Below are positions 1 through 9,238 of a stretch of 64,000 bases of DNA, piece after piece (the stretch's first letter is position 1; every line of letters begins with the position of its first letter). Origin of the DNA: Sneathiella limimaris (GTDB lineage: Bacteria; Pseudomonadota; Alphaproteobacteria; Sneathiellales; Sneathiellaceae); contig NZ_JABBYJ010000002.1 in the NCBI RefSeq assembly GCF_012932565.1, positions 124,001 to 188,000 on the forward strand, in the 5' to 3' direction. A model generated the notes under the pieces. The model ran no database searches. It was not told the origin of the DNA and saw only the letters and a list, made by a program, of their open reading frames with translations. The translations under genes were made by a program, and so were the position numbers.

Positions 1-2
1 TT

Positions 3-677
3 ATCGCCATTTCAGTCACCGGGCAGTTGCTTTATAGCCTTTCACTTGTGGCAACACTCAAGCGGGGCGACCTCTCCGCCTATTACCCCATCATTCGGGC
101 TTCACCTGTGTTTATTGTGGGCTTTAGCTTTTTCGTTTTAGGCAAAGTTTATGACTGGGAAGTCTTGGTCGGGATCGCTCTTGTTCTTTTTGGTGCGGTT
201 CTTCTGCTATACCGGCGCGGTGTAAATATCTTCGCAGATTGGCGAATTTTTTTGCTAGCAGTTTTAGCCATGTGCGGAACGGGCATCTACTCGCTTTCCG
301 ATGCCCGCCTTATGAAGGAGATCGAACCGGCAGTTCTATTCTTCTGGGTACAAATACTCGTTTGGCCGTTTCTAGCAATTACTTACCGTTTGAACGGATA
401 CACGCTTCCTCAGTATTTTGGGGTAACCCGCATCATAAGAGCCCCAATGCTGCATCTCAAACTGATCTGTTGCCTTTATGGATCCTACTTACTCATTCTG
501 ATGGCTTATGAACAGGGTGGCGATGTCGCAGCGGTCACAACCGTGCGCCAAGCATCAATACCTCTTTCCGTCATTATTGGAGGATACTTTCTAAATGAAG
601 GTGCAATTGCAAGGCGGCTTATTGCCTCTTTTGTCCTCAGCGTTGGGATTATTATCGTCATCTTCACCAGCACCTAA
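3..677 (+). CDS. DMT/EamA-family permease, 3' part
   Basis: This is the C-terminal part of an inner-membrane drug/metabolite transporter. The frame is open to the left edge, so the true start lies outside the window. The visible part is rich in hydrophobic helices, for example around VFIVGFSFFVLGKVY, ILVWPFLAITY and IASFVLSVGIIIVIF. It has the paired-helix layout of EamA domains, including the typical conserved end in which a helix with an (A/T)xR(Q)ASIPLSVIIGGYFLNE-like stretch is followed by a last helix. Family members export metabolites or amino acids, but the substrate cannot be read from sequence. A strong hairpin follows directly after the stop codon. The family call is firm and the substrate is unknown. 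Confidence 0.8.
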   Translation: MAISVTGQLLYSLSLVATLKRGDLSAYYPIIRASPVFIVGFSFFVLGKVYDWEVLVGIALVLFGAVLLLYRRGVNIFADWRIFLLAVLAMCGTGIYSLSDARLMKEIEPAVLFFWVQILVWPFLAITYRLNGYTLPQYFGVTRIIRAPMLHLKLICCLYGSYLLILMAYEQGGDVAAVTTVRQASIPLSVIIGGYFLNEGAIARRLIASFVLSVGIIIVIFTST

Positions 678-679
678 AA

Positions 680-704
680 AAAGGGCCGGCAAAACCGGCC
701 CTTT
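680..704. terminator. Bidirectional intrinsic terminator
   Basis: A 10-bp perfect stem, AAAGGGCCGG / CCGGCCCTTT, encloses a 5-nt loop and has A-rich and T-rich flanks. It sits between the convergent permease and alcohol dehydrogenase genes and can serve both strands. Confidence 0.85.
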
Positions 705-730
705 CAAGTTCATTCAATTATGAACAAATA

Positions 731-1909
731 TTAGTCTAGCTTGCCACTAACAGCATTCAAGAAAACCTCTGTGTATTCTGCTGCTGTCAGCTGGATAGGA
801 TTGCCACCCGATGACGGATCTTCAACAGCCATTTTACCAACCAGTTCCGCTTTTTCATCCGAGATATTCAAAGCACTCAAATCATGAGGAATTCCAAGTT
901 CTTTGCGAAGTTCAAGAATCCAGCCGAGGAAGCCATAAAAACTTGCATCAGCCAGGCCGAGATATGCGGCCAATCGGCTTAAGCGATCAGAAACGGCATC
1001 TTTATTTCGAACCAGAACATATGGCATCAGGATCGCATTCAACATTCCATGATGCGCATCATATAATGCCCCCAAAGGATGCGCGAGTGCGTGCATGCCT
1101 CCCAGTCCCCGTTGGAAAGCTGTTGCGCCCATTGTAGACGCTGCCATCATCTGGCTTCTGGCAACAAGATCAGTTCCATCCTTTGTCGCGGCAGGCAAAT
1201 ATTCCTTCACCAATCGGATACCCTCAATCGCTATCCCTTCCGCCATTGGATGGTAGAAAGGCGAGCAGTATGCCTCAAGATTATGTGAAAGAGCATCCAT
1301 GCCCGTGGCAGCCGTAATATGAGGCGGGAGACCTACGGTTAATCCTGGATCAGCAACCACAATGCTTGGTAGCATCTTGGGATGAAAAATAATCTTCTTC
1401 ACATGGTTTGCCATGTCAGTAATTACCGAAGCTCGGCCCACTTCTGATCCGGTTCCTGAGGTTGTTGGTACCGCAACAATCGGCGCGACACCTTCTGGCT
1501 TCACACGTGTCCAATTATCTCCAACATCCTCAAAATCAAATACAGAGCCATCCTGCCCCACCATCAGCGCAACGGCTTTGGCCGCATCCAGACCAGATCC
1601 ACCGCCAAATGCGATAACGCCATCATGCCCACCGTCATGATAGACCTTTACACCTGCATCCACATTTTCACCAACCGGGTTGGGCTTCACCTCACTAAAG
1701 ACCGCACATTTCAACCCTTCCGCTTCGCAAGATGCAACAGCATCCTGAACCATTGGCAATGAAGCCAATCCTGGATCAGTAATCAAGAGAGGGTTAGTCA
1801 TCCCCAGTTCTTTACAAGCGGCCCCGATTTCTTTGGCGCGCCCAGCACCAAATCGAACCGCAGTTGGGTAGTTCCAGTTTCCGGTCAATTGGTTGATCGT
1901 CTCAGACAT
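731..1909 (-). CDS. Iron-containing alcohol dehydrogenase
   Basis: This is a cytosolic NAD(P)-dependent group III alcohol dehydrogenase of normal length (392 aa). The nucleotide-binding GGGSGLD motif lies at residues 102-108. By alignment to the FucO pattern the Fe ligands would be D205 and H209 (in MDALSH), H273 (GGMHALAHP) and H287 (DAHHG), and all four are present. The gene begins 13 bp downstream of the aldehyde dehydrogenase on the same strand, so the pair forms an operon able to interconvert an alcohol, its aldehyde and the acid. A DeoR regulator is divergent. The substrate is unknown. Given the neighbouring amine genes, an amino alcohol or a hydroxyacid semialdehyde is possible, but that is inference. 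Confidence 0.9.
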   Translation of the reverse strand: MSETINQLTGNWNYPTAVRFGAGRAKEIGAACKELGMTNPLLITDPGLASLPMVQDAVASCEAEGLKCAVFSEVKPNPVGENVDAGVKVYHDGGHDGVIAFGGGSGLDAAKAVALMVGQDGSVFDFEDVGDNWTRVKPEGVAPIVAVPTTSGTGSEVGRASVITDMANHVKKIIFHPKMLPSIVVADPGLTVGLPPHITAATGMDALSHNLEAYCSPFYHPMAEGIAIEGIRLVKEYLPAATKDGTDLVARSQMMAASTMGATAFQRGLGGMHALAHPLGALYDAHHGMLNAILMPYVLVRNKDAVSDRLSRLAAYLGLADASFYGFLGWILELRKELGIPHDLSALNISDEKAELVGKMAVEDPSSGGNPIQLTAAEYTEVFLNAVSGKLD

Positions 1910-1922
1910 ATAATTCAGACCC

Positions 1923-3314
1923 TTAAATAGTGTGTCGTAAGTGATAGGATTTTGGACGTGTCAGGCTTTCATAGCCGACGGAAGACAATGTACAACCTCG
2001 ACCAGAATTTTTAACACCAGTCCATGCTAGTGCTGGATCCAGATAATCACAACGGTTCATAAACCAGGTTCCTGTTTCAATCTGATCTCCAATTTCAACG
2101 GCTTTATCTTCATCCATCGTCCAGATTGAAGCTGTCAGACCAAACTCACTGTCATTCATCAACCGGATTGCTTCCTCGTCGGAGGAAACTTTCATGATGC
2201 CAACAACTGGACCGAAGCTTTCTTCTGTCATAATGCGCATGCTGTGATCAACATCGACGACGACCTGAGGCGCAAGATAAGCTGTACCTTCTTTGTCAGC
2301 CGGGAAATTCGCTGGATCAATTAGCGCTTTCGCACCAGCCGCAACAGCGTCCTTTACCTGGCCACGAACAAAATCGGCTGCTTTTGCATTCACACAAGGC
2401 CCAAGAGTAGTCTCAGGATCCAGGGGAGAGCCAAGCTTGTAGTCATTAACTGTCTTCACTACCGCGTCGACAAAATCATCATACACATCTTCATGAACAT
2501 AAATCCGCTCAATCCCACAGCAGGACTGACCAGAATTGAACATGGCACCATCCACAAGATTTTCGGCTGCAAACACAGGATCAATATCTGCGCGGACATA
2601 TGCCGGATCCTTACCGCCAAGCTCAAGACCCACACCGATGAACTGACCAGAGGCAGCCGCCTCGATGGCTGCGCCACCAGGAACAGATCCTGTGAAGGCA
2701 ACAAAATTGACACCGCCAGATTTAATCAAGTCAGCTGCGAAATCATGTGTTGCAACAACCAACTGGAAAAGATCTGCAGGCAGCCCTGCTTCCACAAACG
2801 CATCGCGCATTGTCTCGCCGCAAAGATGCGTCTGAGTTGCATGCTTTAAGATTACAGCATTTCCAGCCATCAACGCGGGTACAATAGAATTTACAGCAGT
2901 CATATAAGGGAAATTCCATGGGGCAATTGTAAAGACAACACCAAGGGCTTCCCGCTTAATATAACGTGTGAAATTCTCTTTTTCTTCGATCTCAACAGGC
3001 GCCAAAGCCTTTGCAGCAATCTCGATCATATATCGAGCCCGCTCTTCAAAACCGCCGACCTCTCCAGCGCCGTAGCGAATTGGACGACCCATCTGCCAAG
3101 CCAGTTCTTCAGAAATTTTGTCTTTTTTGGACACAAACACGTCGACACATTTGGTCAGGATTGCCGCACGTTCCGCCACTGATTTTTGAACCCATTCTTT
3201 TTGAGCAGCCTTCGCCTTCTGGATTAACTCTGGGATCTCATCTGAAGACATATAAGGTCTTTCCAGATACAGGCTCCCATCAACAGGCGTATAACATTTC
3301 AAACTCTCAGGCAT
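1923..3314 (-). CDS. Aldehyde dehydrogenase family protein
   Basis: This NAD(P)-dependent aldehyde dehydrogenase (463 aa) oxidises an aldehyde to the acid in the cytosol. The visible catalytic set is complete: N134 in APWNFP, the FTGSVPGG cofactor loop near residue 208, general base E231 in LELGGKDP, and nucleophile C265 in GQSCCGIER. It is slightly short compared with 480-500 aa members, in the range of succinate-semialdehyde-type enzymes. It is the first gene of a two-gene operon with the Fe-dependent alcohol dehydrogenase. About 245 bp of AT-rich promoter region separate it from the divergent DeoR gene, the likely regulator. Substrate specificity is not readable. Confidence 0.9.
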   Translation of the reverse strand: MPESLKCYTPVDGSLYLERPYMSSDEIPELIQKAKAAQKEWVQKSVAERAAILTKCVDVFVSKKDKISEELAWQMGRPIRYGAGEVGGFEERARYMIEIAAKALAPVEIEEKENFTRYIKREALGVVFTIAPWNFPYMTAVNSIVPALMAGNAVILKHATQTHLCGETMRDAFVEAGLPADLFQLVVATHDFAADLIKSGGVNFVAFTGSVPGGAAIEAAASGQFIGVGLELGGKDPAYVRADIDPVFAAENLVDGAMFNSGQSCCGIERIYVHEDVYDDFVDAVVKTVNDYKLGSPLDPETTLGPCVNAKAADFVRGQVKDAVAAGAKALIDPANFPADKEGTAYLAPQVVVDVDHSMRIMTEESFGPVVGIMKVSSDEEAIRLMNDSEFGLTASIWTMDEDKAVEIGDQIETGTWFMNRCDYLDPALAWTGVKNSGRGCTLSSVGYESLTRPKSYHLRHTI

Positions 3315-3560
3315 ACGTTCAATCCATCCGTTATCTTTGAGAAAAAAGGAGGAGCTGGGGTCACTCCGTTCAATTGCGGTATTTAGTCACTTTCAGGAGC
3401 CTATCTCAACCATTTTTTCAAACAGGTCCATAAGGAATACATAAAACACAACAGCAATCATCAATTTTCCAACAAAATCAGTGTTCCATTTTTGGAATTC
3501 CACATTTACACTTTCAATTCTCTCATCTCATGGTAGATTGGCTTCAGTCGTCCCCGCAAG

Positions 3561-4334
3561 ATGAGTTGTTTTCCAATGATTAAACAGTCAAAACGCCAGT
3601 TAGAAATCATGAAGTTCCTGCAAGCTCGTAAGTCATGCAGTGTGATCGAACTGGCGGAAGCCTTGGATGTTTCTGACGAAACCATTCGGAGGGATATTCG
3701 CCATTTAGCCGCAACAGGAACTGTCGAGAAAATTCATGGCGGTGTAATGCTACCCCATAATTCTCATGAACCACCATTCATGAGCCGACTGCAGGAACAA
3801 AGAGACGAAAAACAACGAATTGCAAGGCGAGCTGCAACCCTGATCAAAGACGGCGATACCGTTCTTATCGATAATGGCAGCACATCCTGCTATGTCGCTA
3901 AAGAGTTGATCAATTACCGGAACCTCACAATTGTCACGAATTCGACCGAGGTCGCTCGGGAGCTTTGTTCTCGCAACAATAATCGGGTTTTTATGGCTGG
4001 TGGCGAAATACGCTCAGATGACAGCGCGGCTTACGGTCCAACGGCAGTTGAATTTGCTCGTCAGTTCATTGTGCAGAAAGCCATTCTATCCATGGGATCA
4101 GTGCAAGCTAAGCAAGGCTATCTAGACTTCGAATTGGCTGAAGCTGAATTCAAACGCGCAATCCTCCCGCAAGCTGGTCAGGTGATTGTCGTTGCTGATC
4201 ACACAAAATACAATCGCCCCGGCACAGTAAAAGTCGCAGATTTCAATCAAGTGGATATCCTGATCTCAGATCAAGCACCTCCGAAGGATCTGGCGGACCA
4301 ATTAAGTTCAACCGAAGTACTGATTGCTGACTGA
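3561..4334 (+). CDS. DeoR/GlpR-family transcriptional regulator
   Basis: This is a DNA-binding repressor of about 257 aa. An N-terminal winged HTH (residues about 10-60) carries the DeoR signature region, with ELAEALDVSDETIRRDI followed by an E(K)IHGG motif. The C-terminal DeoR sensor domain has the sugar-phosphate-isomerase-like D(N)GSTS motif (LIDNGSTSCYVA) and a NSTEVARELCS stretch. Such sensors usually bind phosphorylated sugars. A second ATG at 3576 gives a more usual N-terminus (MIKQSKRQ), and neither start has a convincing Shine-Dalgarno sequence. The gene is divergent from the aldehyde/alcohol dehydrogenase operon, which it probably controls. It ends 4 bp from the convergent amidotransferase gene. 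Confidence 0.9.
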   Translation: MSCFPMIKQSKRQLEIMKFLQARKSCSVIELAEALDVSDETIRRDIRHLAATGTVEKIHGGVMLPHNSHEPPFMSRLQEQRDEKQRIARRAATLIKDGDTVLIDNGSTSCYVAKELINYRNLTIVTNSTEVARELCSRNNNRVFMAGGEIRSDDSAAYGPTAVEFARQFIVQKAILSMGSVQAKQGYLDFELAEAEFKRAILPQAGQVIVVADHTKYNRPGTVKVADFNQVDILISDQAPPKDLADQLSSTEVLIAD

Positions 4335-4338
4335 GTTA

Positions 4339-5199
4339 TCAGTTCAAGCGGGGATAGACTTTAGCTGCTAGCCAGTTTCGAAGTTCGAGATACCGGATAT
4401 CTGTATTCAGGACGTCGTCATCAATCCCCAGCTGCCAGCGAAGATCTGACCGCTTAGGATCTTCGTGCAGAGCCTGCCATTTCCCAATAAAGCCTTCGGC
4501 CTCTTTGATGGAGGCAAAGTTCCCTTGCTCCGTCAATCCTTGCTTCCGCCAACGGCAGAGACTGGCGACTTCATGCAAATCATATTCAGGGTGATATTGT
4601 ACCGCCCAGAAACTTCCGCCTTTATACGTCACATCAACAGCCTGAATACTGGTGAAGGCATTTGCGGCCAATATGGTTGCACCGCTTGGGACATGCGTAA
4701 TCTCATCCTGATGACTGGTAAATCCATCAAAGACATTTGTCTTTCCGGCATACATGGGATGCCCTCGTCCGGCAGGTGTCAGCTCAATCTTTCGAGCGAT
4801 CCCAAACTCACGGCCATTTGGATTTAAAGCACAATATCCACCTGCTGCTGTCACCGCCATTTGCGCTGCCCAGCAGCTTCCGAACATGGGGACCTTTGCC
4901 TCAAAAGCGGCCTGGGCAAAACGGATCTGACGGACAACGCGCGGATCCTGATCATCATGAATAGTCAGGCTGGAACCGGTCCAGACGATCCCGTCATAAC
5001 CGCTCAATGCCTGACCAATAGGTAGCTCACAGTTTTCATCTGCAGGGTACATGACATGTGTTTCGCAATCCGGCTCACACTCAATCAGCCGGGCTGCATA
5101 TAATTCACCAGCGAGCGTACCCCTATGGGCCGCCAGCTCTACACGGTGGTCTGCCGGATATCCATCCAGAACCAAGATTTTCATTTTCCGGCGCGCCAT
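4339..5199 (-). CDS. Class I glutamine amidotransferase-like protein
   Basis: This protein (286 aa) has a class I (triad) glutamine amidotransferase fold. The visible triad is C109 in the nucleophile elbow GSCWAAQ, plus H203 and E205 in QYHPEYD. It has no synthetase domain, so it is either a stand-alone amidase/gamma-glutamyl hydrolase or the glutaminase partner of another enzyme. It is the last gene of a minus-strand run that starts with a glutamine synthetase-like ligase. In putrescine catabolism the same pairing (PuuA ligase and PuuD hydrolase) makes and then cleaves gamma-glutamyl amides, so a gamma-glutamyl hydrolase role is plausible but inferred. A GGGGGTACAGGG ribosome-binding region precedes the ATG. 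Confidence 0.8.
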   Translation of the reverse strand: MARRKMKILVLDGYPADHRVELAAHRGTLAGELYAARLIECEPDCETHVMYPADENCELPIGQALSGYDGIVWTGSSLTIHDDQDPRVVRQIRFAQAAFEAKVPMFGSCWAAQMAVTAAGGYCALNPNGREFGIARKIELTPAGRGHPMYAGKTNVFDGFTSHQDEITHVPSGATILAANAFTSIQAVDVTYKGGSFWAVQYHPEYDLHEVASLCRWRKQGLTEQGNFASIKEAEGFIGKWQALHEDPKRSDLRWQLGIDDDVLNTDIRYLELRNWLAAKVYPRLN

Positions 5200-5241
5200 C
5201 CCTGTACCCCCAAACTAAACAACAAAAAAACTCGCTACTAG

Positions 5242-6096
5242 TTAGCTTGGACGGACATCACCGCCGATCGTGACCCGACGCATTAGACGCTTATATTGAA
5301 CATAGTCGTTCATCGCATAATGCTGTGTGCAACGGTTATCCCACATGGCAATCGATTTATCTTCCCACCGGAAGCGACAAGCGAATTCAGGCTGTGTGGA
5401 GAAGTCGTATAGATACTTCAGAATTGGGGCACTTTCAGCTTCAGTCATGCCTTTGATCCGGATCGTGAACATTGGGTTCACAAAAATACTTTTCCGGCCA
5501 GAGACATCATGCGTACGGATAAGTGGATGCTCGACTTCTTCCTCGACGGCCTCCGAATACTTATACTTAAGCGAATGACGCCCTTCATATTTTTCTGCTG
5601 TTTTCCGAGGATCAAATGCAACTTTCGCAGAATGAATTGCCACAAGACCATCGAGCAATTCTTTCATACCATCTGACAGATGATCATAGGCTTTTTCCAT
5701 ACTAGCCCACATCGTGTCGCCACCAACAGGTGGAGTTTCAATACCGTATAGCATCGTAATCATGCTCGGCTTTTCAAAGAAAGTATTGTCTGTGTGCCAA
5801 CCTGTCCCGAAGGAAGCGCCTTCGCCGGCCGGTTTTAAAACTTCAATCAATTCTGGATGCTTGTTGGAACCTTCAACAATTGGATGCACTTCCGGAGTTC
5901 CAAACCGACGCGCCACATCCAGCTGATTTTCAGGAGACAATTCCTGGTTGCGGAAGAAAATGACTGAATTTTCGACCAACGCGTCATGTACGTCCTGAAA
6001 TTGTTCATCGGAAAGGGGTTTTGAAAAATCAACACCATGGACATGTGCACCTAGCGCGCTAGCCATTGGTTCCACTTCAATCGTTGTATATCCCAT
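5242..6096 (-). CDS. TauD/TfdA-family Fe(II)/2-oxoglutarate dioxygenase
   Basis: This cytosolic non-heme iron dioxygenase (284 aa, the usual TauD length) couples 2-oxoglutarate decarboxylation to substrate hydroxylation. The metal triad is visible: H101 and D103 in GWHTDNTF, and distal H259 in CTQHYAMND. The 2-oxoglutarate-binding arginine lies in the KRLMRRVTI stretch (R270-R274). The C-terminal WDNRCTQHYA pattern is shared by TauD, TfdA and related enzymes. Substrates in the family include taurine, aryloxyacetates, alkyl sulfates and quaternary ammonium compounds. No taurine transporter genes are present here, so calling it TauD would be too specific. It lies 42 bp upstream of the amidotransferase and probably acts in the same pathway. 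Confidence 0.88.
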   Translation of the reverse strand: MGYTTIEVEPMASALGAHVHGVDFSKPLSDEQFQDVHDALVENSVIFFRNQELSPENQLDVARRFGTPEVHPIVEGSNKHPELIEVLKPAGEGASFGTGWHTDNTFFEKPSMITMLYGIETPPVGGDTMWASMEKAYDHLSDGMKELLDGLVAIHSAKVAFDPRKTAEKYEGRHSLKYKYSEAVEEEVEHPLIRTHDVSGRKSIFVNPMFTIRIKGMTEAESAPILKYLYDFSTQPEFACRFRWEDKSIAMWDNRCTQHYAMNDYVQYKRLMRRVTIGGDVRPS

Positions 6097-6224
6097 TGCA
6101 GACCTCTCTGACTAAATTAATTCTTCCGATGGATCATTCCCGGAACTTTCTTATGCTTACTAGGTAGATGAGAAGCTTTAATAACTATAGGTCCAGTTTC
6201 TGATATTAGCTCATACCAGAATAG

Positions 6225-7679
6225 TCATTTTCTCAACAGAGAGGATAAAATTTGAACTCCTTCCTCAATCCGATCTTCTGAAATTGACGAGAAACCAAGC
6301 CTAAAAAACCGCTCATTACCAACTGGTTCGAGGAAATGATTACTCCCCGGCTCGATCACTATACTTTCCTTTAAGGCACGCTCAGCTAACTCATGTGAGT
6401 TTAATTGTGAGTATCCTTCCAACCAGTAACTCGTCCCCCCAAAAGTTGGACGTTCACTCATCTCAGGAAGATACTGCTCCAGACTTCGGGCCATCACTTT
6501 TGACCGTTTTGCGTAAACCCTGTTCAGTTTACGGACATAAGCATCATGAAACCCCAAAGCGAGAAATAGAGAAGTCGTCCGCTGATTGTTGCTGGGAACA
6601 TGGCGCATCATTAACCGCCGCAACGCCCTCATCTCCCTTATTAACTTGGCATCAGCAACCACATACCCCAAGCGCAAACCCGGGAACATAGACTTTGACA
6701 AGCTACCAAGGTATATCACCCGGCCATCAACATCTTCTGCCTTCAAGGCGGAGACGTCTTCCCCCAGATAATTCATCTCACACTCAAAATCATCCTCAAT
6801 AATGATTTTGTCTTCCCGTGACGCAAGATCCATAAAGGCTCGTCGTCGCTCCATGCTCATACTCACCGTTGTCGGCGCATGGTGAGAGGGTGTTAAAAAG
6901 ATGTAGTCAGACTGATAGGCGGCCTCCCCAAGGATCGCTCCTTGATCATCCAAAGTCGTGGGATAGAGATTGCCCCCATTTATTTGAAAGATATTCCTCG
7001 CATCTGGATATCCAGGTTCTTCAATAGCGACGTTAGCGCCCCCGCCCATCAGCAAGGCTGAGATCAGATATAGGCCGTTCTGGGCTCCGGCAGTAATCAA
7101 GATCTCATCATCTTTTGCAAATATCCCGCGCTTTGGTAAAAGCTTGGTTTTGATCTCGCTAACCAGTTGGGGATCATCTTCAGAAATCGCATCACTAGAC
7201 CAGTTCCGCATGGAAAGCTCGCTCATCGCCTGACGTGAACATTCTCTCCATTGCGCTAGCGGAAAAAGGGCTGGATCTGGTTGCCCGTAAACAAAAGGAT
7301 AGCGATATGATTGCCAGTTTAATGGCTTGGTTATATTCCGCTGTTCACTTGGCCTTAAATAAAATCGACTGGCCCAGTCAAGATTGGTTTTCGGTTTCTC
7401 ACTGTCCGGCTTGAGAGGTGCGCTTGCTGTGATCAAAGGCAATTCGGGGCTTACTCGAAACCCAGAACGATTGGCAGAGACGATAAATCCATCTTCCACC
7501 AGTTTCTCATAGACCAAAACGACAGTCGTTCTGGAGATTTGATGTTTCTTTGCAAGGGATCGTGTGGAGGGCAACAAAGCACCAGCGCGGAGTTGCCCAC
7601 CCAAAATGGAGGAGACAATGGCAGTTCGCAGTTGCTCTTGGATACTGATATTCGAATGCCGATCCAAGTTAAACAGCAT
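6225..7679 (-). CDS. MocR-family (GntR-HTH/aminotransferase) regulator
   Basis: This is a chimeric transcription factor (484 aa). A GntR winged HTH (residues about 10-77, with LLPSTRSLAKKHQISRTT) is joined by a linker to a fold-type I aminotransferase-like domain. The PLP-binding lysine is K329 in YLGSLSKSMFPGLRLGYV, and the EDDFECE motif near residue 296 would contact the PLP pyridine nitrogen. MocR proteins such as GabR and PdxR sense PLP or an amine/amino acid through an aldimine. Its position between the glutamine synthetase-like ligase and the dioxygenase suggests that it controls this cluster in response to an amine or amino acid. A GGGGCAGGG ribosome-binding site precedes the ATG. Confidence 0.9.
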   Translation of the reverse strand: MLFNLDRHSNISIQEQLRTAIVSSILGGQLRAGALLPSTRSLAKKHQISRTTVVLVYEKLVEDGFIVSANRSGFRVSPELPLITASAPLKPDSEKPKTNLDWASRFYLRPSEQRNITKPLNWQSYRYPFVYGQPDPALFPLAQWRECSRQAMSELSMRNWSSDAISEDDPQLVSEIKTKLLPKRGIFAKDDEILITAGAQNGLYLISALLMGGGANVAIEEPGYPDARNIFQINGGNLYPTTLDDQGAILGEAAYQSDYIFLTPSHHAPTTVSMSMERRRAFMDLASREDKIIIEDDFECEMNYLGEDVSALKAEDVDGRVIYLGSLSKSMFPGLRLGYVVADAKLIREMRALRRLMMRHVPSNNQRTTSLFLALGFHDAYVRKLNRVYAKRSKVMARSLEQYLPEMSERPTFGGTSYWLEGYSQLNSHELAERALKESIVIEPGSNHFLEPVGNERFFRLGFSSISEDRIEEGVQILSSLLRK

Positions 7680-7714
7680 GCACTACCCTGCCCCAGTTCC
7701 AGATATTTTTAAAA

Positions 7715-9082
7715 TCAGATAATCTCGAAATACCGCTGTAGCTCCCAATCGGTAATTGCTTTTCGAAATTCCCGCTCTTCCCAATCACGAGTGATGGCGT
7801 AATGATCAACAAATTCATCGCCGAACAGCTCTCTTGCCGCCGCAGAATTTTTGAGCCGCTCAGCCGCTTCGCCCAAAGTTCTTGGCAAGGCAAGCTCTTC
7901 TGGGAATTCCTTATCATAGGCACTGCCCACAATACCTTCTGTCGGCTCAATCTTATTTTCAATTCCCCAAAGGCCAGATCCCAAAGCAGCTGCTACAGCT
8001 AGATAAGGGTTCATATCCGCTGCAGCTATCCGATACTCAACGCGCTGGGATTTTTCATTACCTGGAATAGCGCGCAAGGCACAAGTCCGGTTTTCAACAC
8101 CCCAACTTGCTTCTGTTGGTGCCCAAAAACCTGGAATGAGACGGGTGTAACTATTAATCGTTGGCGAAACCATAGCCAGAAGTTCAGGCATAAGTTTTTG
8201 TTGGCCACCAATGAAATGGCGCATGGCATCGCTCATGTTTTCTGGCTTACCTGCTTCGTAAAACGCACTGGAGCCATCTTCCTTTTGCAGGGACATATGA
8301 ATATGACCACTTTGCCCTGGATAATCCGGGGACCACTTGGCCATAAAGGTCGCCATCAATTCATTCTTTTGCGCCAGAATTTTGGTGAAAGTCTTAAAAA
8401 GTGCGCCTTTGTCAGCAGCTGCCAAAGCTTCATCATAGCCAATTGCTGCTTCCAGGACTCCAGGACCTGTTTCTGTGTGCAGACCTTCCAGTGGCATATC
8501 CATTATCAGGCAAAGTTCCAGAAGCTGCTCATAAAATTCTGACTCTGTTGAAGCCCGGAGCATGGAATAGCCAAAGAAACCAGGCGTGAAATTTTCAAGA
8601 TCCTTGTAGTTCTTTTCACGAACAGATTTCGGTGTTTCATTGAATAGGAAAAATTCAAACTCACAGGCTGCCGTTGCCGCAAAACCCATATCATTGGCTT
8701 TCGCAATCATCCGCTTCAATGTTCCCCGTGGGCAAACTTTCTCTGCACGATCTCCAAATTCCAAAAGGAACAGAAGCATATTATCTTCCATCGGAATTTC
8801 GCGGCAGCTATCGATGACGACTTTTACTGTGGCGTCCGGATAACCGGTTTTCCAACCTGTGTAGCTTTCCCTGTCATAAAGCTGATCTTCTACATCCCAG
8901 CCTAGAACTACGTCACAAAATCCGAACCCTTTTTCAAGAATGCTATAAAATTTGGATTTGCTGAGATATTTGCCGCGCATAACGCCGTCAACATCAAACA
9001 CGCCAACTTTTACGTATTCAAGCCCTCGTTCCTCAACGATAGCTTTTGCGTCTTCGATTGTTCTTACGTCTCTGGGTTCCAT
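7715..9082 (-). CDS. Glutamine synthetase-family ligase (gamma-glutamylamide synthetase-like)
   Basis: This ATP-dependent ligase of the glutamine synthetase superfamily (455 aa) joins glutamate to ammonia or an amine. Conserved elements are the beta-grasp start VKVGVFDVDGVMRGKYL, the metal site ACEFEFFLFNE, GPGVLEAAI, the ATP-site motif GQSGHIHMSL, NSYTRLIPG and RVEYRIAAADMNPYLA. The N-terminal wording and the lack of an adenylylation-site NLYDLPPEE motif match PuuA or gamma-glutamylpolyamine-type paralogues rather than housekeeping GlnA. It heads a minus-strand run with MocR, a dioxygenase and an amidotransferase, which supports an amine-catabolic role. Whether the substrate is putrescine, ethanolamine, methylamine or another amine is open. 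Confidence 0.85.
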   Translation of the reverse strand: MEPRDVRTIEDAKAIVEERGLEYVKVGVFDVDGVMRGKYLSKSKFYSILEKGFGFCDVVLGWDVEDQLYDRESYTGWKTGYPDATVKVVIDSCREIPMEDNMLLFLLEFGDRAEKVCPRGTLKRMIAKANDMGFAATAACEFEFFLFNETPKSVREKNYKDLENFTPGFFGYSMLRASTESEFYEQLLELCLIMDMPLEGLHTETGPGVLEAAIGYDEALAAADKGALFKTFTKILAQKNELMATFMAKWSPDYPGQSGHIHMSLQKEDGSSAFYEAGKPENMSDAMRHFIGGQQKLMPELLAMVSPTINSYTRLIPGFWAPTEASWGVENRTCALRAIPGNEKSQRVEYRIAAADMNPYLAVAAALGSGLWGIENKIEPTEGIVGSAYDKEFPEELALPRTLGEAAERLKNSAAARELFGDEFVDHYAITRDWEEREFRKAITDWELQRYFEII

Positions 9083-9238
9083 ATGCCTCTACCTGTCGAA
9101 AATGGATTATCGAAATTTTATCGACAGAGTATCTGTTTATTTGAAAAGCTCAAGAATACAGTTGCAATTCAAACAAATAATTTGGCATCGGGCCCAATAC
9201 CCACATTTTTTCAACAGAAAAACGTCATTTCTCCAAAA

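Noticed and set aside
3484-3497. TTCC-N6-GGAA inverted repeat between the aldehyde dehydrogenase and DeoR genes
   Set aside because: Only 4-bp arms in AT-rich DNA. Position fits an operator but length does not exceed chance.
5242-6096. Calling the dioxygenase taurine dioxygenase (tauD)
   Set aside because: The fold and metal triad are shared by many substrates, and there are no tauABC genes nearby.
731-9082. A canonical puu putrescine operon
   Set aside because: No PuuB oxidase, PuuP transporter or PuuR regulator is present, and the amidotransferase is of the general class I type, so gene names from that pathway were not given.
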